Position numbers and translations under genes: made by a program. The notes below the pieces were generated by a model that did not search any database, was not told where the DNA came from, and worked only from the letters and a program-made list of their open reading frames with translations. Source: Owenia fusiformis (lineage: Eukaryota > Annelida > Polychaeta > Sabellida > Oweniidae). Taken from it: 60,000 nt of DNA. Below are positions 12,701 to 47,728 of this stretch, piece after piece. The stretch's first letter is position 1; each line of letters begins with the position of its first letter. The stretch spans positions 20,983,759-21,043,758 of the forward strand of contig CAIIXF020000009.1 in assembly GCA_903813345.2 (NCBI GenBank), read 5' to 3'.

Positions 12701-14104
12701 TAATTATAAATAATATTGAATATGTATTGTCATGGAATTTCTCTTGACAGCCAAGGGCACCATGTTACTCACAGATCTACATGTTCATACATGCATGGGC
12801 TCTACTTAATGCATTGATCTAAACTTTTTGACCCAAGATAATTTGGACATGTCCCTAATCTGCAATAGAAATATGAAAATTATATATGAAAAATATTAAA
12901 GGGGTGCAAACATTAAGGGAACTACTATCAAAAATGGGACATTGTTGGACGATCTTCAATAATTTGTTATATGCTTTAGTTGTTTTATGCAATTTCTTTA
13001 TTGGAACTTCAAAGAAACACTGTTTTATCGATACGGTGATACATATATTCTACCACCTATATTGTAAAGTACATGTACATAACAATGCCCCAGATTTTTA
13101 CCTGATGCCAAGGGTCTAATTGTCAAGTAATGCCCCATGGCCGAGAATTCCTCTATGTACATGTACTCTATCTCTTGGCCGCTTACATGTAGCAGAAACT
13201 TTATATGTCTCTACATGTACATGTAATTACAGTGTACATGTACGTGGAAGGTAGCTTTCTACATATAGAACTCTTACTGACAGTGACAGTAGTCTACACT
13301 TCTAAAAATATTACACTATAAATATAGCCTAATAAATTGATGAAACAATAAGACTACACTATGATCTAGTCTAATAACATCTGACACTGCTGAACTCATT
13401 ACTCTACAGTACAGGTAGAGCTACTGTACACATACAGCAGGCCTGTCAACTGTCCCGCAATTTGCGTATTTGTCACGCATTTGCTGAAGAATTTGAAGTC
13501 ACGCCAGTTATTTTTGCGTGACAGAAAATGTCACGCAAATACGCATTTTACCTGGTAATTGTCAAGCAAAAATATTTCTGTAGAAAAATTTCTAAAAAAG
13601 ATTGTCTACACAGCAAAAATATGAACGACGGAAAAAAATGTACGCATTTCGTTCGGACTTTTCACGCGAATCACGTATATGTCACGCATACCGTTCGAAA
13701 TTTTTCCTAACCACCCCCCCCCCCTCCCCTCCCCCCCCCCGTTGAATGCTTTAAACGCGAGCGTAGCGAGCGCGAAAAATTTGAGGTGTTCAAAATTTGG
13801 CAAGATGTAATAAAATTTAAACCAAGGTGTTCAAAATTTGGATTTAGGTGTTCAGATTTGGACCAAGGTGTCCACATTTTGAGGGGAGGTGTTCAACATT
13901 TCCAAGTCACTCATGTTAGGTGTTCCCAAGTTGACAGGCCTGGTACAGTCTGTACAACTCATTTTTATTTTCATTCAGTTTCAAGGATACAGAGTCTGGA
14001 TGCTGTACAGTTCGTTTACATATTCCACTGTGCGCCTGCCAGAATCTAATGGTATGGTCATAGCCTGCGGTTGCTAATATCACAGGATCACTACCGTTTG
14101 ACAT
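3755..14104 (-). CDS. MLST8: LST8/GbetaL, WD-repeat TOR complex subunit
   Basis: This is a complete nine-exon gene for the WD40 propeller subunit of TORC1 and TORC2, which binds and stabilises the TOR kinase domain. Coding exons on the minus strand are 13991-14104, 12592-12643, 11880-12042, 11420-11495, 9367-9441, 8880-8957, 4674-4798, 4251-4393 and 3755-3873. They total 945 nt, or 314 aa plus stop, close to the 326 aa of the human protein. Every junction has GT/AG and the phases join. The start is the ATG at 14104 (MSNGSDPV), because the next residues, [21 protein letters not shown], are near-identical to the family N-terminus; an ATG 21 nt upstream is possible. Signature stretches include [50 protein letters not shown] and [10 protein letters not shown]. 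Introns 1, 4 and 6 hold transposons. Family assignment is very secure; exact boundaries are by eye. Confidence 0.95.
5029..5223. mobile_element. cagtaaaacct MITE in LST8 intron 6
   Basis: It begins cagtaaaacctttgta and ends acatgttttactg, flanked on both sides by TA. This fits a small Tc1/mariner or pogo-type non-autonomous element. Related ends occur at 17937-18122, near 19380-19405, at 38249, 40661-40864 and 48766. The interior has tandem ggtgttcactacagag-like motifs. Confidence 0.6.
5930..8275. mobile_element. Long foldback element in LST8 intron 6
   Basis: Two inverted arms of about 165 bp (6216-6383 and 7908-8072) match almost perfectly, including the tatgccaatatgcatgttat segment. A second, outer pair (about 5930-6010 and 8215-8275) shares gagaataactttgtacta and tatgacgt. 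The 1.5-kb centre is AT-rich and non-coding. The structure is a foldback or MITE-like DNA element with a diverged stretch between outer and inner arms. Superfamily unknown. Confidence 0.65.
9531..11048. mobile_element. GGGCCC-rich TIR element with internal tandem repeats
   Basis: The termini are inverted: gcccgtagccag at the left and ctggctacaggc at the right, with G/C tracts just inside both. The element is flanked by a perfect 8-bp duplication, CTGACCTG, at 9523-9530 and 11049-11056, which points to the hAT superfamily. The interior is about six degenerate 140-200-bp units containing agggccctaaaaccaaaatt, gaaaatttggcc and aggccctacaata. The agggccc landmark recurs at about 9732, 9871, 10077, 10254, 10440 and 10619. 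No transposase is present. It sits in LST8 intron 4 between exons 9367-9441 and 11420-11495. Confidence 0.75.
13438..13942. mobile_element. hAT-like MITE in LST8 intron 1
   Basis: The 505-bp element starts caggcctgtcaact and ends agttgacaggcctg, perfect 14-bp inverted termini. The left part has repeated cacgcaaatacgc motifs; the right part has about five ggtgttcaaaatttgg-like repeats. A long C tract lies near 13710. It ends only 48 bp from LST8 exon 1. Diverged partial copies lie at about 16365-16450 and 41265-41426. No exact target duplication was found. Confidence 0.7.
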
Positions 14105-14145
14105 TTTTAAATCGCTGTATTTCAAAGAAATTTAGTCATTTTTTT

Positions 14146-14694
14146 CGAGGTCTCCTCTGCCGAAGGCAGCGCGAAGTAGGAGCGTAGCGACTACTTTGCG
14201 GGAGACCTCGAACCATTGATCACGTTTGCTCCTGTAATTATTCACTTCTTCACCTCTTTAAAATGGGATTTCAATCAGTTGATCAAATTTTCGGACTTTG
14301 ACCTCAAATTCAAATATTAATATTTATGAGAAAAAATACTGACTCATTGATATATTTTTAAAAGTCTTTTACATGAAGTGAAATGAAGCCAAAATCAGCT
14401 AAAATTATGCAATGTCGTAAAATGGCGTGACTGGAATATGATGCAATCACCCGTGACGTCAGACACGTATTGCCACATCAACAACTAAACAAACAATTAT
14501 ATAGACTTCACTGATTGGTTTAAAGATTCTTCGCATCATTTGTGACGTCATTAACATGTTCCCCAACCAACAACTAAACAAATAACAAATAGGCATAGAG
14601 GTTCGTTCAGTGCCACGCTCTTGAATCAGTTATAAACAGGGATAATCAACAGATATATGAGAGGGTCAGGCATTTTTTTGACTTGGAGACCTCG
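14146..14694. mobile_element. Small element with cgaggtctcc inverted ends
   Basis: cgaggtctcc at 14146-14155 is inverted as ggagacctcg at 14201-14210 and again at 14685-14694. The first pair can form a hairpin around a GC-rich agcgtagcgac core. The interior contains several gtgacgtca-like sites. It lies in the LST8/glucosidase head-to-head interval, so its motifs may not be promoter elements. Confidence 0.45.
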
Positions 14695-15299
14695 ACTCGA
14701 GGAGTTTGCTGCATTTTCTTGTTGTAATATTTTAGATTTTTGATACCGGAACCGGAAGTGCAAATCCGAAAATAAAAAAGTTCTGGATTTGAAAATCAGG
14801 TAAAATTTTGTAATTTATGGCGCTAGTTTTGCAATAATGATAGAGAATTTAACTTCCAATTTAATATGACTAGCACTTTCACACATTAAGGCTTAAATTG
14901 CATGGTAAAAAACGAGCTAAAGGAATAGAAACCGAAATTAGTATTTTATTGCATTTGTGGGTGATAATAGGGGTTCAATCTTGTATCACATAAACCTAAG
15001 TAACTCCATAAGACGCACAGGGAAGGGGACCAAGCTGTAAATATCCATTAATTGAAAAGTCAAATAAAAAATGTCCTTGTCATCAAAACAATAATGAAGT
15101 TTACATCGTTGGATAGACATATCGGAAATACAAAAAGTACATGCCGATGCGGTTTGTGTAGGCCTAAAAAACTGGGTGGCAGAGTAACTGAGTGACCAGG
15201 TATCTAAAGTCCCTAGCAGGGCTGGATTTTTTCATTTAATGCACCATAATGTGCCAATGAACAATTCAAGCAACCAACCACCCAACTCAACATCAGCCA

Positions 15300-15847
15300 T
15301 CCTTATCCCGTTCCCGGACTATAGTCCTGCACTGAGCGCATTCATTTGCCTGTACGATTACAACTTGGGAGAATTATCTACGCCCCTTACACTTAAGATA
15401 CCTACTTCAATGCATTATAGAACTCAAGATGTAACTTCTAATATATTGGAACCGCCGATTGTCTGGGTATATCGGCAGAACGGGAACATTTTCTCTTTTT
15501 CATCGAGAGAGATTCCATCACTTTTCAAAATGGCGGTTGGATTTAAAAGGGGAATCCCCCGTTTGGCTGTCCCGGATGTAGCCCGGAAGTACCAATATGG
15601 AGGAATTTGACGGTTGAAATAAGTTAAATGTTACACGCAAATATTGCGATCAAAAACGAAAATGTCTTCGTTCTGCCGATAAACCCAGACAATTGTGGAT
15701 TCAACTACACGAAAAGAATGCTAAATTACCAAGGAATCTATTGAAGTAGGTATCTGAAGTGTAAGATCAGTAAAAAATTCTCCCATGTTGTAATCGCACA
15801 GGCAAAAGATTGAGATGTTCGCAGGACCATAGTCCGGGAACGGGATA
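15300..15847. mobile_element. Foldback element between LST8 and glucosidase
   Basis: The left arm, from 15302 (cttatcccgttcccggacta), is inverted at 15818-15847. Further in, cagacaattgtg near 15688 pairs with the cgattgtctggg region near 15457. The element is a diverged palindrome of about 550 bp. The 123-codon plus-strand open frame across the left arm has no recognisable domain and is treated as chance. Confidence 0.6.
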
Positions 15848-16852
15848 AAGCCATCCAACCAATCAAGCAAACAAGCAAGTTATCAATTAATCTATTAATA
15901 AACCAACAAATCAGCAAAATCATTGATATCCTGTCAATCACTCAGGCAATAAATCAAGCAAATGACATCACACGTTAATTGATAGATAAAAATCGCAATT
16001 AGCGTTTCAAGAGTCGTGCGTATCTTCCAGATATGTTTAATTTCTAGTAGAAATTGCCTTCTCCCCCTCCCCTTATTTTGTTTGATTCACAGCTTTGTTA
16101 TTATGGGATTATCATATCTTCTTTATACTATCAATAATCAGTAGTTAAAAATGAATTATTATATTGCAAAAATCAATCCATTTTGGGTTCATGTTTATTC
16201 AATAAGCATTTAGTTTTTTTGATATTGATAAAGGAGCTATTATTTTAAAAATATCTATGTCTCTTATAGATTCTTGTTAAAATGGTAATGTTTGAATATG
16301 GAACAATGTCTACACTTATCACTTGGAAGGTTACAATATTAACATCTTCTATTAATAGGTTGCAGTGCTGTCAATCATCCTGCAATTAGGGTGATTGTCA
16401 CGCAAATTTGATCAAAATTGGACTACAAGTATTTGCAGGATCACACAAATCCCATGAATGTCCCATGAAATTCCATGTAAACCAATGTTTATAAAATGTT
16501 TAGCTTGATAGATGCTATGTATCCTCTGGCGTTATAATGTGCAGATTTTTTAAACTATTATCTGAAAATCTGCTAACTCAGCAATCCAATGATATATCGA
16601 TTAAGATGAGGGCCCAATATAATTACCCATAGGTGACCCCATATCCAGAAATGACATCCCTAATTTTCAGCAATTTTAGTCACATGCTTTCACATCATAA
16701 TTGATATCATACAGGATAATCGAGTAAGTCATAGGTAATATATTCACATAATTAATGAACATAATATATAATATATATTTTTGGAAAAATCAGGCAGTGA
16801 CTGTCGAGATGATGTGTACATGTATAAACAAATATTCAATGCATGTTTTCAG
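15848..16852. other. Region upstream of the glucosidase exon
   Basis: No gene was seen. It contains tandem caaatcaagcaa-like motifs near 15865-15965 and a diverged fragment of the 13438-13942 element near 16365-16450. A non-coding first exon of the glucosidase gene may lie here but could not be identified. Confidence 0.35.
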
Positions 16853-37881
<21,029 letters not shown>

Positions 37882-40189
37882 GTAATGTGACAATTTTTAT
37901 ATAAATTCAAATTTTTATCATTCACTTAAAAAGGCTATATTTCTTAAACACCCATCCCAAATAAATCACTTCTGCTAACAATTCCATCCTTTTAAATGTA
38001 AAAGGCCCCATGCAAAGTCTGAAAATAAAGTTTAATCATTCAAATGTTACTTTTCATGACTTGAAAAACTATTACTCTTTGAAAAATGTGACTTTTTCAA
38101 AAAAAAAAGTTTTCCATTTTTTAATATTCGAGTATTTGAAATAAATTCTAAATTTTTCAAACAAAAGTGCTTCAGAATCAATTTTTTAATGAAATTGAAA
38201 AGAACATTTTTATCTCGGGTATCACTATGTACAGTAAAACATAGACATGTACAGTAAAACCTTTTCGTACATCTTTGGTACCTAAAAATAGTATTGTATT
38301 TGGGGAATGATTGACTTACAGAGGTTCATTTTATTTTGAGTCAATGGGTAAGTGGACATTGAAAACTTAGTGTCTACTTACAAAGGCATTCTACTTTGCA
38401 GGCATTACTGTTATGTACTTAGATCAGCATTCACTCAATTATTTTCTACATGATACAGTAATAGTGTGCATTTAGCTAGTAGGATCAATATTCTACACTT
38501 AGTGTACTAAATGCATAATGGCAAAATGAATAACTGGAGGATATTGCCACAATATACTTCGGAAAAGCAATATACAGAGGGTATTGTGACGATATACTCC
38601 ACTTGTTGATTTCCCACCAGATCGAATGAATATATTTAGTACACTCATTGAAGAACATAATAAGAACATTCTGTGATTTTTTCAGAATATCATTTTAATT
38701 TACTATATATGTATACTAATATATTGATATATGTGCCCATTTGCTTCCTTCTATCTCTATACAATATCAGCTTGTAGATTAAAATGAAATTCCTCAAAAT
38801 CATTTGATAAGACAGTGTCAAATTCTTGAGGATTACATTGTGTATGGATACATAATACAAAAGTTGAATCAGCATATAAGTTTGACAATTTCTTCAACTT
38901 ATACTACATATTTAAGAAATATAGACCGAAGACCAGGTGTTATATTGACAAATTAATACTGCAGGGCTACAGCACAAAGGTTTTCTGTTTTGAAAGAGTT
39001 TGTGCCTAGCCCTTAGGTATTTATTCGTCATTGATGTAACACTTGACAGAGATCACGATAGTTGAAAAAACTTGTTAGCCATTGTGGCTAATTCTTCCAA
39101 AAATTTTTTAGCCAACCAAAATATGAATTAGCCATTTTGACGAAAAAAATTAAACACTTCTAATGACTGTTTTCCTTTTACAAATTTGCGTTTAAGATTG
39201 TTAGGCATTTTTATGGCATTTTTGAAGGACACAACTACCCCTGAGTGAATATACAGATACATGATGACGCGCCACAATACTGATAGAGTTCTACTGTGAA
39301 ATAGCATAGTGTGTAAAATTAATATATGTCGCGTCATGAGTGACCAGAAATCTACTTTTCCGAAAAAGTTTTCTTCTGAAAAGTCATTCAAATTCAACAT
39401 TTATGAAGTTGTTTGGTGAGTAAACCGTCAAAAAAGGGAATTCGCCATAACTGCGAAATACCTTTACATATTTTTCGCCACCTCTTTCGAAAATTCGCGA
39501 TTGGCGAATGGCGAGCGTCTACCATGATCTCTGCACTTGATCTGAGGTCTATATTACGATTGGAACATGAAAACTCAACAAAATATTGCAAAATCTTCAA
39601 TTCATTTAACTCTTCATTTCCTACTTCCAGTTGATCAGGTGTTGTATCAACGAATAGATAACGAGTAATATATTTACTTTCTTTACAGTTTATAGGTGTG
39701 AATACAGTCATGTTCAAATTCATTTTAAGCTAATTTGAATATAATATGGTGAATGATAATACCTCAAAAATGATATTGCTATTCTATTTTGCATACCAAT
39801 CCACCAATGAACTTGTTCTACTTGTCACTGTTTAATGTGTATTCTTACATATAAGTTCAAATGTCCCTTCATCTGCAGGTATCCTCTATTATGGCTGGAA
39901 TCTATGGTTATCATTTTTATATGTTAATTTGTGAGTTATTGGCAGGTCTAATTTGTGAGTTATTTGAAGGTCTAATTTGTAAGTTATTCGAAGGACACTT
40001 CCTATATATTTAGTAGCTGAAAATATAAATGTTGAGAGTTATGGATATGTTATGTTATAACCATCTCTTCTAGAAATTGTCATAACTTAACAAGCTCATA
40101 TTTAGCAGTTATGTCCCTATGCTTGAGGTCTGTCATCAATATACCCTGAGCTTGCGAGGGTTACATTACAAAAGACTGAAGGCATAAAT

Positions 40190-40284
40190 GGTGCATATGT
40201 TAGATCAATGCATTACCTCCATTCCATTCATCATCTCTTGGAGTGCTTTTCCTGGAGGTAATGCATTGATCTAACATATGCACC
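40190..40284. repeat. Perfect 32-bp stem hairpin
   Basis: Positions 40190-40221 and 40253-40284 are perfect inverted copies around a 31-nt loop. The stem includes atgttagatcaatgcattac. It has no counterpart in the duplicated copy near 49.4-49.6 kb, so it arrived after the duplication or was lost there. Confidence 0.85.
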
Positions 40285-40660
40285 TGTTTAAATCCTCAGA
40301 AAATAGCCAAAATCCAACATATGACCGTCCGAAATATGTTGTGATACTTCCCTCCTCCTTTTGAACAACAAATGTCCTTCATTTGTCAAAATATTGTTCC
40401 ACAACTTTAGAAGTAATTTCAAAATCAGACTTATTTCCTGCACTGTTCTTTTGATTCTTTTAAAGTGTCAGTTGTAGTCATGTCATCATATACATTTTCT
40501 TCCATTTAGAAGTATCCAAATGTCTATGTCCACAAAGGAGATATATATATATCTTGACATTTCAGTCATTTCATTGTACTGTATTATTCTCAAGTGTTGC
40601 CCTGGCAACTATTAATTCTTTTGGTTAATTTTAATATCAAATTATAATTATTTCTCTGCA

Positions 40661-40864
40661 AAGTGAAACCTGTTTAATCCAAACTCCATTTACTCCATTA
40701 GAACCTGCCAAAGGTGTTTGGATGAGGAGCTCCTCACATATTGGCTAATGTCCCTTTTTGAATATTAGTGAGTCTTTAGGAGATTCGAATTCGTGACCAA
40801 GAAAAAGTGTTCACATTGAGAGGTGTTCAGGTTAAAGAGGCTTTTAGATATACAGGTTTCACTG
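40661..40864. mobile_element. Copy-1-specific cagtgaaacctg MITE
   Basis: The left end aaagtgaaacctgtttaatc is inverted at the right as caggtttcactg followed by TA. The parallel place in copy 2 (about 51730-51745) lacks it, giving an approximate empty site. Same loose family as 5029-5223 and 17937-18122. Confidence 0.6.
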
Positions 40865-40908
40865 TACTTTAGTGTGATAATAAATGAACATATCATATCT
40901 GTGACTTA

Positions 40909-42942
<2,034 letters not shown>

Positions 42943-44843
42943 CCAAGAGTTAACAGTGCAAATCGGCCCGGTCGTGTTTTTTTTAACTCTTTAGTCGTGT
43001 TTTGTTGAAAATTTGAGAGGTAGGTTAATAAATTTGGTCATGAAATTGCTGTCACTTGACTTTATGTAAAAGTAAGTAATCTATATTGCTTTCCATACTA
43101 TATATCTTAACTTCAGGTATTCGTAAACGTGTTATTTGCTCGAATCGTATGCTATAGTCTTGTTATATCGGGAAATGAGCAATTCTGTCAGTGTTATACA
43201 TATTTTTGCCTGAAAACCACTTGCCTGACTTGTATTCAATGAATACATCGATTCATAAGGAAAGAATTCACAATATGTGCGAAAATCAAAAGTAAGAAGA
43301 GCTTAAATAAGTAGCAATTGACCGAATAATATTTTTTAGATTAAACTCTTTAGACGTGTTGAAAAGATTGCGGTTAATGACGTTGACCTGTTAGTGAAAC
43401 GTTTTAGACGTGTAGAGACATTGAGGTTTAACGATTTGGAAGTGGGAAACAGCACAATTAACATTATGTATTTCCCAAAAAATGATCACAATGTGGAAGA
43501 AGTTGTTGTCTGAGTGACACTATCTTAATTATAAATGATTAACAATAATCAAATGTACGAAATAATATGTCAAGATTGATCTATGGGATCACTACCGAAT
43601 TTGATACTTAAATCAAAATGGTTAGAATCAGACACGCATGGTTAATGCAAGCGAGCTTTGCCTCGTCGCTCGTCATTTTGAAAATTTGACCAGTCATATT
43701 ATTTTTTAATTGCCCTGTCGCTCATTAAATGGCTCGTTGCTATTTTTGAATTTGCCTCAAATACGTTTTAAAACGTCCCTATTGGCCTTAAACTCACTTT
43801 TCCCTGTCATGAACGTAAATAAATTTATTTAAAATGAGAGGAAATGTTTAGTTTGTGATGCACTACATGTAAATGCATATATATGATCACCTAATGTAAG
43901 GAATAACTCCTCCGTTATTAAAATCGTATGCTCAATATCTATTAGGTTTGCCTCAGGATTTTTAACAATTTGATTCGATGTTATTCCTTAATTCGCCTCA
44001 CACAATGCAATACAATTTCAATTTTAATTTTCAAATTGCAATAGGTAAAAAACGCTACATATGCTGCTATCGTTCTATGAGTGATCTATGAACTGTAGTG
44101 TAACATAGTTTTCTAGCGAATTAAATTACAACATCTGTTGATCTTGTTAAATCATATATCTGTCTTTTTTATTTATTCTTATTTATTCATATCTTGACTA
44201 CAAATTACAATAAACGGGTGACACATAATGTATATTCCCGTGTTAAGTACTAATACGATTATTTTCAGAAGCACAGACAAATTATTAAGCAACAAAACAT
44301 GGTCAATGTGAACAATATTACAAGACAAATCAAAGTCGTTAATTTTATCACGTCTAAAACGTTATCTTTACAATTCCAAAACGTTAACATGCTTATTATA
44401 AGACACGTCCATGACGTTATATTGTCCCTTCTCCATAGTTAACTCCACTTTCTACATTTACGGTCATTTATGGCAATTTTAAGATAAATACAGTTAAAAT
44501 ATTTACACGATCTTTAGAGTAGTGAATATTATTCCACGTTGTTGAATGGATTGTCTGTTTAAACTTGATTAAATAACACTAAATGCAAATTAAGTACATA
44601 TTTCTGGCACTTTTGGTATATAATTGCGATTGATATGAAGTATGATGGATTTATCCCCAAAATAGATTCGTGGGTATGAAGAAGAACATCTTAGGTAGAA
44701 GTCAAGATATGTAAGTTTGTAAAATATAGAATATTCTTACCATTTTGCTCCATTCTATCGAATGTCGCATCCCATGTTCTTACAAAACACGACTAAAGAG
44801 TTAAAAAAACACGACCAGGCCGATTTGCACTGTTAACTCTTGG
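42943..44843. mobile_element. 1.9-kb TIR element, ccaagagttaacag ends
   Basis: Inverted termini of about 65 bp: ccaagagttaacagtgcaaa and then cggcc, ggtcgtgttttttttaactc and ttagtcgtgttttg at the left, mirrored at 44779-44843. Subterminal acgtctaaaacgtt motifs occur in both orientations (near 43405 and 44349). The centre has no transposase. No matching target duplication was found. Confidence 0.7.
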
Positions 44844-45752
44844 CGTGTATTTACTTCTTGGATTTGTGAATTTTGATAAATTACTGCATTGATAACTTCT
44901 GGGAACACATAATTTTTATTCAATATTATCAAAGTAGAACTGTAAAGCCTACTAGTCCTGTATTTATTTTGTATAAAGGCTTCAGACCTACATGTATATA
45001 TAGTACTTGATACAATACACAAATTATTAGGAGGCCCTATGCAAGAGACCTCCTATTAATTTAGTCAATGTTAAACCCCACTTAGGTAGCAACACAATTG
45101 AATGAGCTGTGGTTAATTTTAAAGAATGTCTGTGGTTGTATCAAAAGGAAAGTACATTATTTTTCTATTGTTTTAATGAATGTACACTTGGCAAGCTATC
45201 CATAACCAGTGTGTTACAAAAGATGATTGACTGTCATATGCAGTGTACACTAAAGCTGAACTAATTGTACCTTATTCACTCATTCAATAGTTGAAAAGTA
45301 AATACAAAAGAAATCAAATTTTAAAACTGTACCTGCCCTGTAACATGCAATGCACTGAAGCTGAACTAATTACACCCACTCATTGCTTAATACACGTACT
45401 TCATAGTCAATACAAATTAAATCATTTTTTCCAAAAAATGGATCATGGACCATTTACCTTTCATAAGAATGCCCAGTGTATGGTTTAAATTAGATAAACC
45501 ATTTGAATTGGGTCTTAGTAGAATTAATAACATCACCTAGCAGCCTCAGTTACAGTTACAGTTAGCTAAATGAGCTCTTATGAGGGATATTGGCTGGGAT
45601 AAATGTCTCACTTTCTTGTCATCATGATTCCAGGAAAACGACTTGACAGATTTACTTCAAATTTTCACATATTTTACATTGTAAGAAGTTCTAGAGCTGA
45701 TTAACTTTTGGGCGGCCATCATGGAAGTTTTTCGATAAATCTTGTCATTGCA
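44844..45752. other. Non-coding DNA
   Basis: No gene was seen. Two diverged copies of a ctgaactaattg/acac segment lie near 45255 and 45360. A ccaggaaaacgacttgacag repeat near 45631 recurs at about 48091. Confidence 0.35.
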
Positions 45753-46498
45753 ATTTTTGTGATGAAAATAAGGATGATTGGTTTATGTTTTCAATATGGC
45801 TGCTAACCTGGGCATACATGTATCTACATTACTGTATGTACAGATTAGGCCATCAAGAATTAATTATATGTTGGTATTCTGATGAAGCCTTATATTAAAA
45901 ATAATGTTAGAGTCTCAAAAGGCAACAAGAACATTCACTTTTGAAACAAGAAAATTTCGTCCCCATAAAAATGCTCATATGGGGATTTATTCTCAAGATT
46001 TTCATGTAATTGCCCATGGGAAATTATTAAAAATATTTTTGTTTCCACTCACATGTCTTATTATCAGCCACAATCAAAGTTAAGCCAATTGCTTTCATTT
46101 CTTGTATTAGAAAATGGTAAAATTTTGACAAAAATAGCATCTCTTAAAGTTGACCTTTAAACCACCCTAGTGTCGAGGTCAAATGTCAAAACTCTCAGAA
46201 ATCACATTTTAAGTAATAAGTCATACTTCCTCTTCAATTCCATGTCAATGTCAATGTAGGGGGGCTAAAAGAGGGGTCTACCGCCACCTGTCCTTTGAAG
46301 TAAATCCATTGAGTGATGCCTCAAGTTGCCTTTTGAGACTCTAACATTATTTTTAATATAAGGCTTCATCAGAATACCAACATATAATTAATTCTTGATG
46401 GCCTAATCTGTACATACAGTAATGTAGATACATGTATGCCCAGGTTAGCAGCCATATTGAAAACATAAACCAATCATCCTTATTTTCATCACAAAAAT
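45753..46498. mobile_element. Foldback element with 173-bp arms
   Basis: 45753-45925 and 46326-46498 are inverted copies of equal length and near identity, around a 400-bp centre. Landmarks are tcaatatggctgctaacctg and gagtctcaaaaggcaa on the left with their inverses on the right. The high arm identity suggests recent formation or gene conversion. Non-coding. Confidence 0.75.
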
Positions 46499-46776
46499 TC
46501 AGTTTTAGTGGTGCCCACACTCACACAACAATGGTATTTGCAGAGAGACCACTTTACAGTCTCTGCATTATACAGTTTAAATATCTTTTTGTGGGTGTGT
46601 GGGCTGATTGTTAAATTTTCTATGAAAGGGAATGAGCACCATGCTAAAACTTGATAACAAAGTGAACAAAATATGACAATGTTTTCCAGATTTGCATTGG
46701 TAAACTCTTTACATGATTTGCTGGATTTTGTCAATGTTCTACCATGAATGTCATATGTTCCATATAAGAAATTCTA

Positions 46777-47728
46777 CAGGGTGGTCCAAAAAAATGAAAC
46801 CCTTGCAACAGGCTATATTTTCCTTAATACTTGCATGAATAGGCTCATATTATCACATGTTGTAGAGAAAGGTCTGAAATTTTTTGGTTGATGCCATAAT
46901 TTATTCTCAGTCTTAAATTTTGAAGAAATTACTAGAGTTTAACAAACATGCCTGAAAATAAGATATTGTGCAAAATTTTACCAATGTGATTCACGGAAAT
47001 TGTTGAAACATATTGGATGATCTTAAAACAGCTTTCAGTTAGAGATACCAGTTTAAAACCCTACCATATGACAAAAGGGACATTATTTAAGCAGAAAACA
47101 CATTTCACACTTTAATTGATCATTTTGAAGCAGTTTTAACCATTCAACAGCGCAGGGGTATGTTACTTACACAAACAGTTAGAGGGGGGCCTCTTGTGGA
47201 AGGAAGTTGCCCCCTGTGACCAGGAATCTGAGAAACCCTTCATCAAATATCTTGAAAAAAAAGAAAATCCCATATTCAACGTTTGACCTATTGCATTAGA
47301 ATTGGTCCATGATTTATGAAGATATTGACATTTAAAGATCATATAGGGGTATAATCGCGATTTCACTGGAAAATGTTTTTGTCCATGGAAGCTTAGAACA
47401 TTTCTTTGGATCACAATAATTTTACAACTAACAAAGGTAGGATGCTAGTTTTAAGCCATAATGTGTGGGATTCAAAATTGAAAAAAGTCAGAAAATATTG
47501 ATTCTTTAAGACTGCAGCATAAAAAAATGTCAGGGTTTGAAAATCACATTTAATTCACTTTCAGTAATGTTTGGTTAGGGCTTATAATTTCTGCAAATTT
47601 CAGGACTAAGAAAAATGTATGGTACCAACTTAGATTTTAGACCTTCCTCTACAACATGTGAAATTATGAAGAATTCCTGCAAGGGAAATATGGCCTGTTG
47701 CAGGGGTTCACTTTTTTGGACCACCCTG
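46777..47728. mobile_element. Tc1/mariner-like MITE, cagggtggtcc ends
   Basis: A 952-bp element starts cagggtggtccaaaaaaatg and ends with its inverse, flanked by TA. Arms extend about 130 bp and include acaacatgtg and the gttgcaggg block. No transposase is present. The ends resemble but are not identical to those of 19445-20087. Confidence 0.8.

Noticed and set aside
15239-15610. A 123-codon plus-strand frame upstream of the glucosidase.
   Set aside because: It runs through one arm of a foldback element and shows no domain or splice support.
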